This document shows positions 1 to 7,891 of a stretch of DNA of 33,572 nt, piece after piece. Origin of the DNA: CAYXDO01 sp964463485 (lineage in GTDB: Bacteria > Myxococcota > Kuafuiibacteriia > Kuafuiibacteriales > Kuafuiibacteriaceae). Each line of letters starts with the position of its first letter. The first letter of the stretch is position 1. The notes beneath the pieces are model-generated. The model had not been told where the DNA came from. It was given only the letters and a program-made list of their open reading frames with translations, and searched no databases. The position numbers and the translations under genes are program-made. The stretch spans positions 1 through 33,572 of the forward strand of contig CAYXDO010000124.1 of assembly GCA_964463485.1 (NCBI GenBank). The letters are read 5' to 3'.

Positions 1-63
1 CTCGGCTGATAGCCCGACTCAGCTAACGAGTCGTGGGCGAGCGCGTGCTCGTGCGTGTGAAGC

Positions 64-140
64 GTGATTCGTGGATTCGTGGATTCGTGGATTCGTGGAT
101 TCGTGGATTCGTGGATTCGTGATTCGTGATTCGTGGATTC
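64..140. repeat. 8-bp tandem repeat array
   Basis: Ten head-to-tail units are visible. Seven are exact copies of gtggattc (starting at 71, 79, 87, 95, 103, 111 and 133) and three are 7-bp variants, gtgattc (64, 119 and 126). There is no spacer, so this is a simple-sequence array and not a CRISPR. It lies in a gene-free stretch (1-235) downstream of the minus-strand methyltransferase. Unit number may vary by strand slippage. No function can be assigned. Confidence 0.95.
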
Positions 141-194
141 GCCTGCGGCTTGTGGTTCCGGCTCTGCCGGGCTACGGGTAGTTGCTATATTTCC

Positions 195-218
195 GATTTG
201 GTTGTCACAAACCAAATC
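195..218 (-). terminator. Hairpin downstream of the methyltransferase gene, possible terminator
   Basis: Perfect 9-bp inverted repeat, GATTTGGTT at 195-203 and AACCAAATC at 210-218, around a 6-nt loop. On the minus strand it lies 18 bases past the stop codon of the methyltransferase gene and is followed by AT-rich sequence (GGAAATATAG), not a clean U-tract. The position suits a transcription terminator. The missing U-run keeps confidence moderate. Confidence 0.45.
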
Positions 219-235
219 CAATCTCCCGCAGGCTG

Positions 236-928
236 CTAGCTCGCTTTCACAGCCAGCAGGCCGCGATTCATCGGCGTGATCTCCTCTGGGATGCGAAAAG
301 TCCGAACCGAGTAGCCTGCCGCCCGCACTCTCTCTGCCCGAACGAGGTCGACCGCCAGGGGGCCGTCGACCCACTCGAGCAGGCCGCCGGTGTCCGATTT
401 CCCGAGCGAGTGACAGCAAGGCACCACGGCCACCGCCGCCCCGGCGGAGAGTGCGACTTCGAGCACTCGGTCGGTGAGCTCACCGCAGGCGTGCATGGAG
501 ACGACGACGTCCGAGGGCGCGATCTCGAAAGGGAGCGACTCGCGAATCGACGCATTCACTCGCTGCACCCTACCCTCGAGCCTTGGCCACTCGGCCTCGA
601 GGCTCCGCGCGAGCTTGGCCGCCGAGTCAGGAGTCTTCTCGTCCACTGCAAAAGCCTCCGGTGAGCTGCCGTCCAAAATCAGCATCGCATACGCCAGCAG
701 CCCATGACCCGCGGCCAGGTCGATGACTCGCCCGCCGCGGACGTGCCTTCGAACCCGCTTGGCGAGCTCCCAGGCCTCGAACAGCTCCTTCCTGGGCAGA
801 CACTCGGCCCTGCACACCGCCCGCGCCAACTTCGACACGAGCGTGTCGTCGACGAAGCGATCCAGGTGATGTTGGGTGAGGCGGGCCTTGGACCCGCGAT
901 GGACCCCGGGGGCAGGAGCTACGACCAT
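236..928 (-). CDS. SAM-dependent methyltransferase, Methyltransf_32/METTL25-like
   Basis: About 230 aa, cytoplasmic. A Rossmann SAM-binding motif is visible (VIDLAAGHGLL), followed by a second block, VSMHACGELTDRVLE, and then VVPCCHS. The paired cysteines and histidine after the acidic/HACG block resemble the Methyltransf_32 group, which includes Trm13-like RNA methyltransferases and METTL25-like proteins. An RNA or protein substrate is likely, but the exact one cannot be told. I prefer the ATG at 928 because GGAGGG sits 10 nt upstream. An in-frame ATG at 946 and GTG at 958 are alternatives. The gene stands alone on its strand and diverges from the TolB-like gene across a 240-bp region that carries operator-like repeats. 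Confidence 0.75.
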   Translation of the reverse strand: MVVAPAPGVHRGSKARLTQHHLDRFVDDTLVSKLARAVCRAECLPRKELFEAWELAKRVRRHVRGGRVIDLAAGHGLLAYAMLILDGSSPEAFAVDEKTPDSAAKLARSLEAEWPRLEGRVQRVNASIRESLPFEIAPSDVVVSMHACGELTDRVLEVALSAGAAVAVVPCCHSLGKSDTGGLLEWVDGPLAVDLVRAERVRAAGYSVRTFRIPEEITPMNRGLLAVKAS

Positions 929-1070
929 ACTCAGGACACCCTCCATCCATTCCAGCACCGGTCCGAGAGGCCGGAAGGCTCGCAGCGAGTTTCACGACGG
1001 CGCCGCACGGGGCGTCCAGCCTCGTCGAAATGAGGCGCGCGAGCAAGCCCTTCCGCGAACACTTCGTCGA

Positions 1071-1114
1071 TGTGTACGGACGTCCACACCCTCGCTGTGT
1101 ACGGACGTCCACAC
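1071..1114. promoter_or_regulatory. Pair of operator-like direct repeats
   Basis: Two identical 19-bp copies of tgtgtacggacgtccacac, at 1071-1089 and 1096-1114, have a 25-bp period. Each contains the 8-bp palindrome GGACGTCC (1078-1085 and 1103-1110). They lie in the intergenic region between divergent genes, about 55 bp upstream of the TolB-like gene start and 143 bp upstream of the methyltransferase start. Exact duplication, a palindromic core and position fit tandem binding sites for a dimeric regulator. The regulator is not identifiable. Confidence 0.5.
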
Positions 1115-1169
1115 TCCTGCCTCGTGACTTCGCATTCACACATAGAAATCACATCCACTCGTTGGATGA

Positions 1170-2237
1170 GTGCGTTCGAGAGTGCTCCGCGCGTACGCTT
1201 CACTCATGTCGCTCCTCCTCGCGCTGGCGCTGGCGAGCTCGGCGCCAACGCTCGACGGACAAATCTACTTCGTTCGTGAGTCGAGCGGCGACCCTTCCGT
1301 ATACCGCGTTCGGCCCGACGGCCAAGGCCTCGCCCGCGTCGCGGAGGCGCCCTCGTTTCCATACTCTGCCAGTCACGACGGTCGATCGATCGCGCTCGTC
1401 ATCGACGACCGCGTCATGATCGCGAGCCCAGACGGCCGCAGTCGGCGCGAAGTCGCGAGCGGTTCGGCGCGAGATGGGTACCCTTCGTTCGCTCCTCGGC
1501 GCAACGAGGTGATATTCGAGTCCGATCGCGCCTCTTTTCGAGCGCTGTTCCTCTTCGACGGCACGACGGCGACCCGGCTGACCTTCGACGAACAAGGCAC
1601 CTTCGACGGATCCTTTGCCCCCGACGGTCGTAGCCTCGTCTTTTCGAGCTCTCGGGCCGGACGTCTCGATCTCTACGTGGCAAAGCTCGAACGAGACGGA
1701 GGAGCTCGACTCACGAATTCGCGACGCCTCACGAATCACCCAGGTGACTCGGTGCGAGGGGCGTTCTCGGCCGACGGTGAATGGATCGCCTTCATCTCGG
1801 GCCGAGACGGTCGGGACGACCTGTTCCTCGTGAGACCAGATGGCTCCGACTTGACGAACCTGACTCGAAGCGCGCCGATCATCGCAGTCGAGGAGTTTGT
1901 CTGGAGCCCACGCCGCGCCGAGCTCCTGGCTGCTTGTCGCACTCATGACCTCCGGTCCCGGATCATGCTCGCGTCCCCAAACCAAGGGCTGCGCGAGTGG
2001 CCCAATCACGGCAGCGAAGGGCAACCCTCTTGGTCACCGAACGGCGAGCGAGTCGCCTACGTGCGTTCGGACGGCGACCGCTCCGACATCCACCTAGCAC
2101 GTCGCGACGGCTCCAACCCGCGGCCGCTAGTCAACCCCTCTTTGTTTCGGGCTCGAGCGGACCCCCTACTCGGAGCTGGCCCTGCCGAGCCCGCGGCGTC
2201 CTTTTGGCGTCCTCGATGGCTGAATGTGAAGGAGTGA
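1170..2237 (+). CDS. Exported TolB-like beta-propeller protein
   Basis: About 355 aa. The N-terminus is a predicted Sec signal peptide: arginines in the n-region, then SLLLALALASSA, with cleavage probably before PTLDG. The mature protein is a series of WD40-like PD40 repeats of the TolB type. Examples are IYFVRESSGDPSVYRVRPDG near the start, LDLYVAKLERDG in the middle and DLFLVRPDGSDLTNLTR later. Such propellers act in the periplasm, usually in protein binding. I see no catalytic motif. The GTG at 1170 gives the better signal peptide; the ATG at 1206 is possible but leaves an uncharged n-region. The downstream amidase gene starts 8 bp after this stop, with its Shine-Dalgarno inside this gene's end, so the two are probably one operon with an envelope role. 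Confidence 0.75.
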   Translation: MRSRVLRAYASLMSLLLALALASSAPTLDGQIYFVRESSGDPSVYRVRPDGQGLARVAEAPSFPYSASHDGRSIALVIDDRVMIASPDGRSRREVASGSARDGYPSFAPRRNEVIFESDRASFRALFLFDGTTATRLTFDEQGTFDGSFAPDGRSLVFSSSRAGRLDLYVAKLERDGGARLTNSRRLTNHPGDSVRGAFSADGEWIAFISGRDGRDDLFLVRPDGSDLTNLTRSAPIIAVEEFVWSPRRAELLAACRTHDLRSRIMLASPNQGLREWPNHGSEGQPSWSPNGERVAYVRSDGDRSDIHLARRDGSNPRPLVNPSLFRARADPLLGAGPAEPAASFWRPRWLNVKE

Positions 2238-2244
2238 AAAGAAC

Positions 2245-3828
2245 ATGAGAATGATACGAGCCACCAGATTATTGCGAAATCTGACGATCGGCGGAGTGCT
2301 CGGCCTGGCCGGCGCTGCCTGCGAGCAGGCTGGACCCACACTCACCGGCGCCGTCTTCGAGACAGGAGAGCTCGCTGACACCTCCCCCCTCGGGCTGGTC
2401 TTCGAAGAGGCCGCCGCCGAGCGGAACCTTCCGGTCGACCTACTGAAGGCCGTTGCGATGATCGAGACTTCGTTCCACGAAACCGCCGGAGAGGTCGAAT
2501 TCGACGGAAAGCCCGGCGTGTACGGCGTGTTCGCGCTCGACGCAGCGAGGCTGGCTCGCGCCGCGCAGCTGCTCGCCGCCTCCGAGAGCGCGATCAAAAG
2601 CGACGTCGCCCTCGGAGTGCGGGCGGCTGCAGCCTTGCTCGATGTCCTCGCCGACGAGCACATCGATCCCTCCCGCCGCGACGACCCAACCGCGTGGAAG
2701 ACCGCGCTGAAGGCGTGGTCGGGGGCCGACCCAGAGTTATCCGAAGTGTACGCGGCCGACGTGCTCGGACTCATCCGCCGAGGCGTCGCCGTACCCCTTT
2801 CGGACGGCTCGAACCTGGTGATTCGCAGGCGCGCCGATCTCTCCGAGGTGGGGCACGAGGCCACCGGCCTCGGGGCGGAGGGCGCGGTGTTTCGCGCCTC
2901 GCCCAATCACAGCGGCCGAAGCACGGGCCAAGTGAAGCTCGTCGTGATCCACTCGTGTGAAGGCGCGTACTCGGGTTGCGCGAGCTGGCTGAGAAGCCGA
3001 GAGTCCGGCGTCTCGGCGCACTACGTGGTGAAGGAGGACGGGTCGGAGGTCAGCCAGCTCGTGGATGAGGAGCGCCGCGCGTGGCACGTGGCGGCGCGCT
3101 ACCGATCCCGTCTGAACGACGGCGTGATGTCGGAGAAAGATGGCTCGCCGATCAACGATCTTTCGGTCGGAATCGAAAACGCCGGGTTCGCAGGGCAGCG
3201 ATTATGGCCCGAGGCACAAATCACCCGCACCGCGGAGCTCGTCCGAGACATTACGGAGCGCTGGTCGATCCCTCGCGATCGGTACCACATCGTCGGGCAC
3301 GGCCGGATGCAACCCGAGAATCGGATCGATCCCGGGCCCAATTGGCCGTGGACTCAGTTCCTCGCCCAAGTCCAAGCCGGAGCCGCTCCCGCCGAACCCA
3401 ACCCATCCGACGGCCGCACGATCATCACGGTCGACAACTCGAGCTCCGAAGGGTTTCGTGGACCGGACGAGTGGGATTACAGCTCCTGGGCCAGCGGTCG
3501 AGTGGGTTCGAACTATCGCTACCGCAGCGCGTGCTCCGAGGACGCTTCGGGACGTCTGGCGGAGTTTCGGGCGGTCGTCACGGAGGGCGCGTACGAGGTG
3601 TTCGTGAGAGTACCGGGCAATGGCTACAACCCAGCGTCGACCTACGTCGTGCGGCACGCCGAGGGTCAATCGTCGGTCACCAGAGACGTGAGTCGACTCG
3701 GGGCGACCTGGGTGCCTCTGGGGACCTACCGGTTCGAAGCCGGACGCGGCTGGATCGTCGCCGTCGATTGCGCGTCGCCTCGAGAGGGTTACGTCATCGC
3801 CGACGCGATCCGGCTGGAGCCCAGATGA
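2245..3828 (+). CDS. Lipoprotein N-acetylmuramoyl-L-alanine amidase with transglycosylase-like N-terminus
   Basis: 527 aa. The N-terminus is a signal sequence ending GLAGAAC, so Cys26 may be lipidated (the lipobox is weak). Residues 50-180 resemble a lytic-transglycosylase helical domain, with AVAMIETSFHETAG placing Glu74 where SLT enzymes carry the catalytic Glu. Residues 225-375 are an Amidase_2 (AmpD/PGRP-type) domain. Its probable zinc ligands are His236 (VVIHSCEG), His352 (VGHGRMQ) and Asp362 (RIDPG). The 10-residue His-Asp spacing matches AmpD. The usual Lys before IDPG is Arg. Residues 395-527 are a beta-sandwich resembling the golvesin/Xly C-terminal domain (ends YVIADAIRLEPR), probably binding glycan. 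It likely cleaves the stem peptide from MurNAc in the cell wall. GAAGGAG stands about 10 nt upstream of the ATG. Confidence 0.82.
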   Translation: MRMIRATRLLRNLTIGGVLGLAGAACEQAGPTLTGAVFETGELADTSPLGLVFEEAAAERNLPVDLLKAVAMIETSFHETAGEVEFDGKPGVYGVFALDAARLARAAQLLAASESAIKSDVALGVRAAAALLDVLADEHIDPSRRDDPTAWKTALKAWSGADPELSEVYAADVLGLIRRGVAVPLSDGSNLVIRRRADLSEVGHEATGLGAEGAVFRASPNHSGRSTGQVKLVVIHSCEGAYSGCASWLRSRESGVSAHYVVKEDGSEVSQLVDEERRAWHVAARYRSRLNDGVMSEKDGSPINDLSVGIENAGFAGQRLWPEAQITRTAELVRDITERWSIPRDRYHIVGHGRMQPENRIDPGPNWPWTQFLAQVQAGAAPAEPNPSDGRTIITVDNSSSEGFRGPDEWDYSSWASGRVGSNYRYRSACSEDASGRLAEFRAVVTEGAYEVFVRVPGNGYNPASTYVVRHAEGQSSVTRDVSRLGATWVPLGTYRFEAGRGWIVAVDCASPREGYVIADAIRLEPR

Positions 3829-3860
3829 CCCACCCAGTGGTCCGAGCGCAGGCGTCTCGT

Positions 3861-5231
3861 CTATCGCCGGCACTCGACCTGCTGGGGGCTCGTCCGCATG
3901 ATCTGAACTTCTGGGTTCTTCGTCACCGTGGGCTCCGTGTAGTAGTTGATCACGGTCGCAAATCCTCCCGCGAACGGAATGAGGAAATTCAGGTCCGAGA
4001 GCCCGACCACGCCGTGGATCTGGCGGCCACAATCGATGGACGCGTCGTGATATTGGCGGATCGCGGCGTCTCCTCCGCCGAACGCAAAGCCCCCGGAGGG
4101 AAGGGCGACGATTCCGCGAACCGAATTCTCGACGAATCCCCGCAGCAACTCGATCCGCACCCAGCTCCCGTTCGCCTCGAGTCTGTAGACGCTACCGTGG
4201 CTCGTACCGACGAGGACGCCGTACTCGGGCAGCTCGGCGATCGCGTTGATGACTTCGTTGACGAACAGAGGCAGCAGGCTCTCCTCGACCGCGCCATCCT
4301 CGATGAAATATACTCGGCGGCTGTTGCGCGGGAACGCCGCAAAACGCCCATCGTTCAACGTGATCACCTGCGTTCGGTCGCCAGGGGACGTATTCGGAAT
4401 GTCCGTCACCAGAGAGAATTCGCCCTCGGCGAAGCGGAACACACGAGACGTCGTCGCGGTCTCGGTGATCACGAGCAGCTCCTCGGCGCTCGCAGCGGCC
4501 GCCATCTCGTCGCCGTGGAGGGACTCCGTTCCCGGGACCTCTTCGAACCCTCCTTCGAGAGTGCCGGATCGGAGGCCTCCGTTGCCGGCGAGCCACAGCG
4601 CTCCTCCCGGCTTCTCGGCCATCGCCCGAGCCGGCGGATCGACGCGGAAGACTTCGATGGCGACCGAAGAAGGATCGACGCTCAGTCGATAGACGGCACC
4701 GGTCTCGGTGGACGCGAGGACCTTCCCGGAAGCCGACGAGATCGCCGACAACACGCGCGCGCTCGACTCGTCGAGGTGCAGGATCTCGACATCGTAAGTC
4801 ACGCAGGGGTTGGGCTTGACGTTGAGCCACTCGCGAACGAACGAAGGCAGCTCGGCTCGCTGCAGCGACCCGGAGTCCGCCGAGACCAGCGCCGACCACG
4901 TCCTCTCCGGCTCCGGCAGCGTCGTAGGGGACGCGAGCAGCGGTCCTGCGGCGAGACCTAGGGCGCTCGGCACACACGCGAACCCTGCGGCGTGTACGGC
5001 CAAGTCGTCCGAGCCGTCGAGTGTGAAGCGAGCACGTTCGTCGGTGACAATCGCACCTTCCACTCGGGACGAGGCGGTGGCCACGTAAATCATCGTCTCG
5101 AGCCCGTCAGTGTCTTCGGGGCTCGCGACGAACACGGCTCTCTCGGAGCAACTCATCCCTGCGAACATGAGCCCAAATAGACGTGCAGCGAGACCCAAGG
5201 CGTTCTGTCTGAACCTCGGGCGCGAGCTCAT
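3861..5231 (-). CDS. Predicted lipoprotein with propeller-like repeats, function unknown
   Basis: 456 aa. The N-terminus is a hydrophobic signal ending LMFAGMSC, with Cys28 as the likely lipidated residue, although the lipobox is atypical. The rest has short beta-rich repeats (GAVYRLSV, GSVYRLEANGSW, RVFRFAEGEF) that suggest a beta-propeller, plus scattered cysteines. No enzyme motif is seen. Its ATG overlaps the stop of the upstream membrane-protein gene as ATGA, so the two are probably translationally coupled. The N-terminal third shares an ordered pair of motifs with the lipoprotein at 22273-23643: LGLAAGPL at residue 91 and PCV...EILHL at residue 142. I infer that they are paralogues. It converges on the amidase gene with a gap of about 32 bp. 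Confidence 0.7.
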   Translation of the reverse strand: MSSRPRFRQNALGLAARLFGLMFAGMSCSERAVFVASPEDTDGLETMIYVATASSRVEGAIVTDERARFTLDGSDDLAVHAAGFACVPSALGLAAGPLLASPTTLPEPERTWSALVSADSGSLQRAELPSFVREWLNVKPNPCVTYDVEILHLDESSARVLSAISSASGKVLASTETGAVYRLSVDPSSVAIEVFRVDPPARAMAEKPGGALWLAGNGGLRSGTLEGGFEEVPGTESLHGDEMAAAASAEELLVITETATTSRVFRFAEGEFSLVTDIPNTSPGDRTQVITLNDGRFAAFPRNSRRVYFIEDGAVEESLLPLFVNEVINAIAELPEYGVLVGTSHGSVYRLEANGSWVRIELLRGFVENSVRGIVALPSGGFAFGGGDAAIRQYHDASIDCGRQIHGVVGLSDLNFLIPFAGGFATVINYYTEPTVTKNPEVQIMRTSPQQVECRR

Positions 5232-6106
5232 CGAACGCTCTCGCTCCCGCCAGATGAGCTCGCGGCCGCATCCGGGCGAATCCCCGCCTTCGCTGCGAAC
5301 TCCTTCAGCTTCTTCTGAAGGCTCGCGGCGTGGTCGGGGCCGAGCCTGAGTACGTGTTTCTGGAGCGGCCGCAAGGCCTCGAGCTTCGGATCGGCAAAAA
5401 GATAAGTCGCGCCTTTGGGCAAGAGGCGGATGGGTTCTCGGGGGACCTCGACCCCCGAGACCAGTCCGATGGATCGCGCCAGGTCGGCCTCGAAATTCTC
5501 CCCTGGCGCGGCGCCGGCGTCGAAGGCGGCCGCCAAGTACGGTTTGAGGACGAGATAGATGGATGCCGCTTCGCTCGCATCGACGGACTCGACGACTCTC
5601 ATGAAGCGGTCATAACGAGCATAGGTCGCCGAGTCCATCTTGGGTTGGTCCAGGCGCTTGGGTTTGAAGAACTCGTCGAGTTGCAGAAACGGGAGGGCCG
5701 AGCGGGGACTTCGACCCTGAGCCATGAGTATGACCGAAGTGACGATCCGCTTCACGATCTCGCCTGTCTCGAGCCAACTCAGGAGCTCCTTGGATGTCGT
5801 CATCGTGGGTGCGAGGCTGCGAAGCAACCGGTCACCCTCGGCCATGTCGAGCGGACGAGTCTCCCCGGAATCGGCCGGCGCAAATCCGGCGTCGGTCACG
5901 GGCGCAGGCGGCGGCTCTTTGCTCCCGAACAACTGCTCCTTGAAAGACCACACGCCCACGCCGACGGCGGTCACGAGCACCGCGCCGAGCAGAACGGCTG
6001 GGAGGGCGGATTTTTTCGGCGGAGGAACGGACTCCTCGTCCAGCCGATCGGGACGCTCCATCCCTATGGGCTCGGCCCAGGTCGCGCGTGATGTCAACCC
6101 CGGCAT
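5228..6106 (-). CDS. Single-pass membrane protein, function unknown
   Basis: About 292 aa from the ATG at 6106, which is preceded by GAGGAG 5 nt upstream. A GTG at 6136 and an ATG at 6061 are alternatives. The order is a short cytoplasmic segment with a proline/lysine run (VPPPKKS), one transmembrane helix (ALPAVLLGAVLVTAVGVGVW), a proline-rich linker (EPPPAP), then an alpha-helical extracytoplasmic domain of about 220 aa with no motif I recognise. A helix such as DEFFKPKRLDQPKMDSATYA and an Ala/Lys-rich C-terminus are visible. The stop overlaps the start of the downstream lipoprotein gene, so the two products may work together at the envelope. Confidence 0.65.
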   Translation of the reverse strand: MPGLTSRATWAEPIGMERPDRLDEESVPPPKKSALPAVLLGAVLVTAVGVGVWSFKEQLFGSKEPPPAPVTDAGFAPADSGETRPLDMAEGDRLLRSLAPTMTTSKELLSWLETGEIVKRIVTSVILMAQGRSPRSALPFLQLDEFFKPKRLDQPKMDSATYARYDRFMRVVESVDASEAASIYLVLKPYLAAAFDAGAAPGENFEADLARSIGLVSGVEVPREPIRLLPKGATYLFADPKLEALRPLQKHVLRLGPDHAASLQKKLKEFAAKAGIRPDAAASSSGGSESVR

Positions 6107-6297
6107 CAAGCTCCTCACCGGGAGCAACGAGCTCACGTGCGATCCGCTTACCTCGACGGCGACGGGAACGGCCAGGGCTGCGACGATCCTACGATGCTGG
6201 TCCGCGCGGGCCGTTGGCGTTGCCGTCGCCGACTACTCACGCAAGGCATCTTTCAGCACACTCGTCCGCGGACCTCGGACTGTTGTATCGGCACCTC

Positions 6298-7827
6298 GTG
6301 CTGGAGATTTCGGGTCGTGCCCTATCCCTCGACGACGTCGTTCGTGTGGCTCGAAAGCGAGAGCCCGTCGCCCTGACCGATGACGCGCAGGCGCGCGTGG
6401 CTCGTGCCCGCGCGGTCGTCGAGGCCAAGTCGCAACAGGATGCTGCGATCTATGGGATCAACACGGGCTTCGGGGCGCTGAAGAGCGTGCGGATCCCGGC
6501 CGCCGATCTGGCGCAGCTCCAGGTGAACCTCGTTCGCAGCCACGCGGCCGGAGTGGGGGAGCCGCTCGCGATCGATGCCACGCGTGCGCTGATGTTGTTG
6601 CGCGCCAACGTGATGGCGACGGGTCGGTCGGGCGTTTCTTCGAGGGTCCTCGAGCTGTTGATCGCGATGCTCAATCGAGGTGTCCATCCGGTCATTCCGA
6701 GTCAAGGGAGCGTCGGTGCGTCAGGGGACCTCGCACCCTTGGCGCACTTGGCGCTCGTGATGATCGGCGAGGGGTGGGTGCACGCGCCTGGCGGACCGAT
6801 CGCCGGAGAGCTCGCGCTTCTACGAGCGGGCCTCACGCCGGCTCGGTTGGGGGCCAAAGAGGGGCTGTGTTTGGTGAACGGGACTCAGGCCATGGGCGCG
6901 CTCGGAGCGCTGGCGTTGTTCGATGCCTTCGCGTTGGCCAAGCTCGCCGACATCGCCGGTGCGGCGAGCCTGGAAGGATATCGAGGGAGCGCGACGGCGT
7001 TCGACGAGCGGATTCACGCGTCGCGACCTCACCCAGGGCAGCTCGCGAGCGCGTCGAACCTGCGTCGCCTCACGCAAGACTCGGAGATCGCGCTGAGCCA
7101 CGCCGACTGCGACCGCGTTCAGGACGCGTACAGCTTCCGCTGCATGCCGCAAGTTCATGGCGCGACGCGGGACGGATTGCGCTTCGTCGCGGCGACCCTC
7201 GGCGTGGAGCTCGGCTCGGCCACCGACAACCCGCTCGTGTTCGCCGAAGAGGGGGAAGGCGACTTGCTGCTGTCCGGCGGAAACTTTCACGGCCAGCCGC
7301 TCGCGCTTTCGCTCGACCTGCTCGGCATCGCGGTCGCTCAGCTAGCGAGCATCTCGGAGCGACGGATCGCCCAGCTCGTCGATCCCGCTACGTCACGGCT
7401 GCCCGCGTTCTTGGTGAGGGACCCGGGCCTTTCGTCGGGCTTCATGATCGCGCAGGTGACGGCCGCCGCGCTCGTAAACGAGAGCCGAGTCCTGGCGACG
7501 CCGAGCTGTCTGGGAACCATCTCGACGAGCGCAAATCAGGAAGACCACGTCTCGATGGGGATGACTTCGGCGATCAAGGCCGCTCGCATCGTGGCCAACA
7601 CCCGCCACGTCCTCGCGATCGAGTTGCTCGCCGCTTGCCAGGCCATCGACTTGGTGGGGCTGCGGCCGGCCACGGGAGTGAAAGCCGCGTACGACGTGGT
7701 TCGGAGCCGCGTGTCTCGGCTGGACGCCGACCGCGTCCTTGCCCCCGATCTCGCGGCGGCCGCAGACCTCATCGCGTCCGGTGAAATCGCCGATCGAGTG
7801 CAGCTGGTGTTGGGCGCGCTGGTGTAG
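6298..7827 (+). CDS. hutH: Histidine ammonia-lyase (MIO-dependent)
   Basis: 509 aa from a GTG start, the usual length for HutH. It deaminates L-histidine to trans-urocanate, the first step of histidine degradation, in the cytoplasm. The autocatalytic MIO cofactor motif Ala-Ser-Gly is at residues 141-143 (GSVGASGDLAPLAH), close to the usual 142-144, which supports this start. YGINTGFG and the Ser-His pair at 81-82 (VRSHAAGVG) match HAL, not tyrosine or phenylalanine lyases. ANQEDHVSMG is also present. The stretch before it reads VNESRVLATPSCLGT where HutH usually has SENKxLxHPASVD, so it is a divergent member and another aromatic amino acid lyase/mutase is possible. No hutU, hutI or hutG is in the window. 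I saw no clear Shine-Dalgarno. Confidence 0.8.
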   Translation: MLEISGRALSLDDVVRVARKREPVALTDDAQARVARARAVVEAKSQQDAAIYGINTGFGALKSVRIPAADLAQLQVNLVRSHAAGVGEPLAIDATRALMLLRANVMATGRSGVSSRVLELLIAMLNRGVHPVIPSQGSVGASGDLAPLAHLALVMIGEGWVHAPGGPIAGELALLRAGLTPARLGAKEGLCLVNGTQAMGALGALALFDAFALAKLADIAGAASLEGYRGSATAFDERIHASRPHPGQLASASNLRRLTQDSEIALSHADCDRVQDAYSFRCMPQVHGATRDGLRFVAATLGVELGSATDNPLVFAEEGEGDLLLSGGNFHGQPLALSLDLLGIAVAQLASISERRIAQLVDPATSRLPAFLVRDPGLSSGFMIAQVTAAALVNESRVLATPSCLGTISTSANQEDHVSMGMTSAIKAARIVANTRHVLAIELLAACQAIDLVGLRPATGVKAAYDVVRSRVSRLDADRVLAPDLAAAADLIASGEIADRVQLVLGALV

Positions 7828-7891
7828 CCACCGCTCGCCGTGCGAGAATGCGCGCGGCCGCGGTTCGCCCCGGCCCGAAGGACCGCATCGG

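Noticed and set aside
64..140. CRISPR-like repeat array
   Set aside because: Units are 7-8 bp with no unique spacers and there are no cas genes.
3081..4961. Plus-strand frame of 626 aa across the amidase end and the convergent lipoprotein
   Set aside because: It spans two better-supported genes on opposite strands and its first half is Arg/Ser-rich noise in an alternative frame of the amidase gene.
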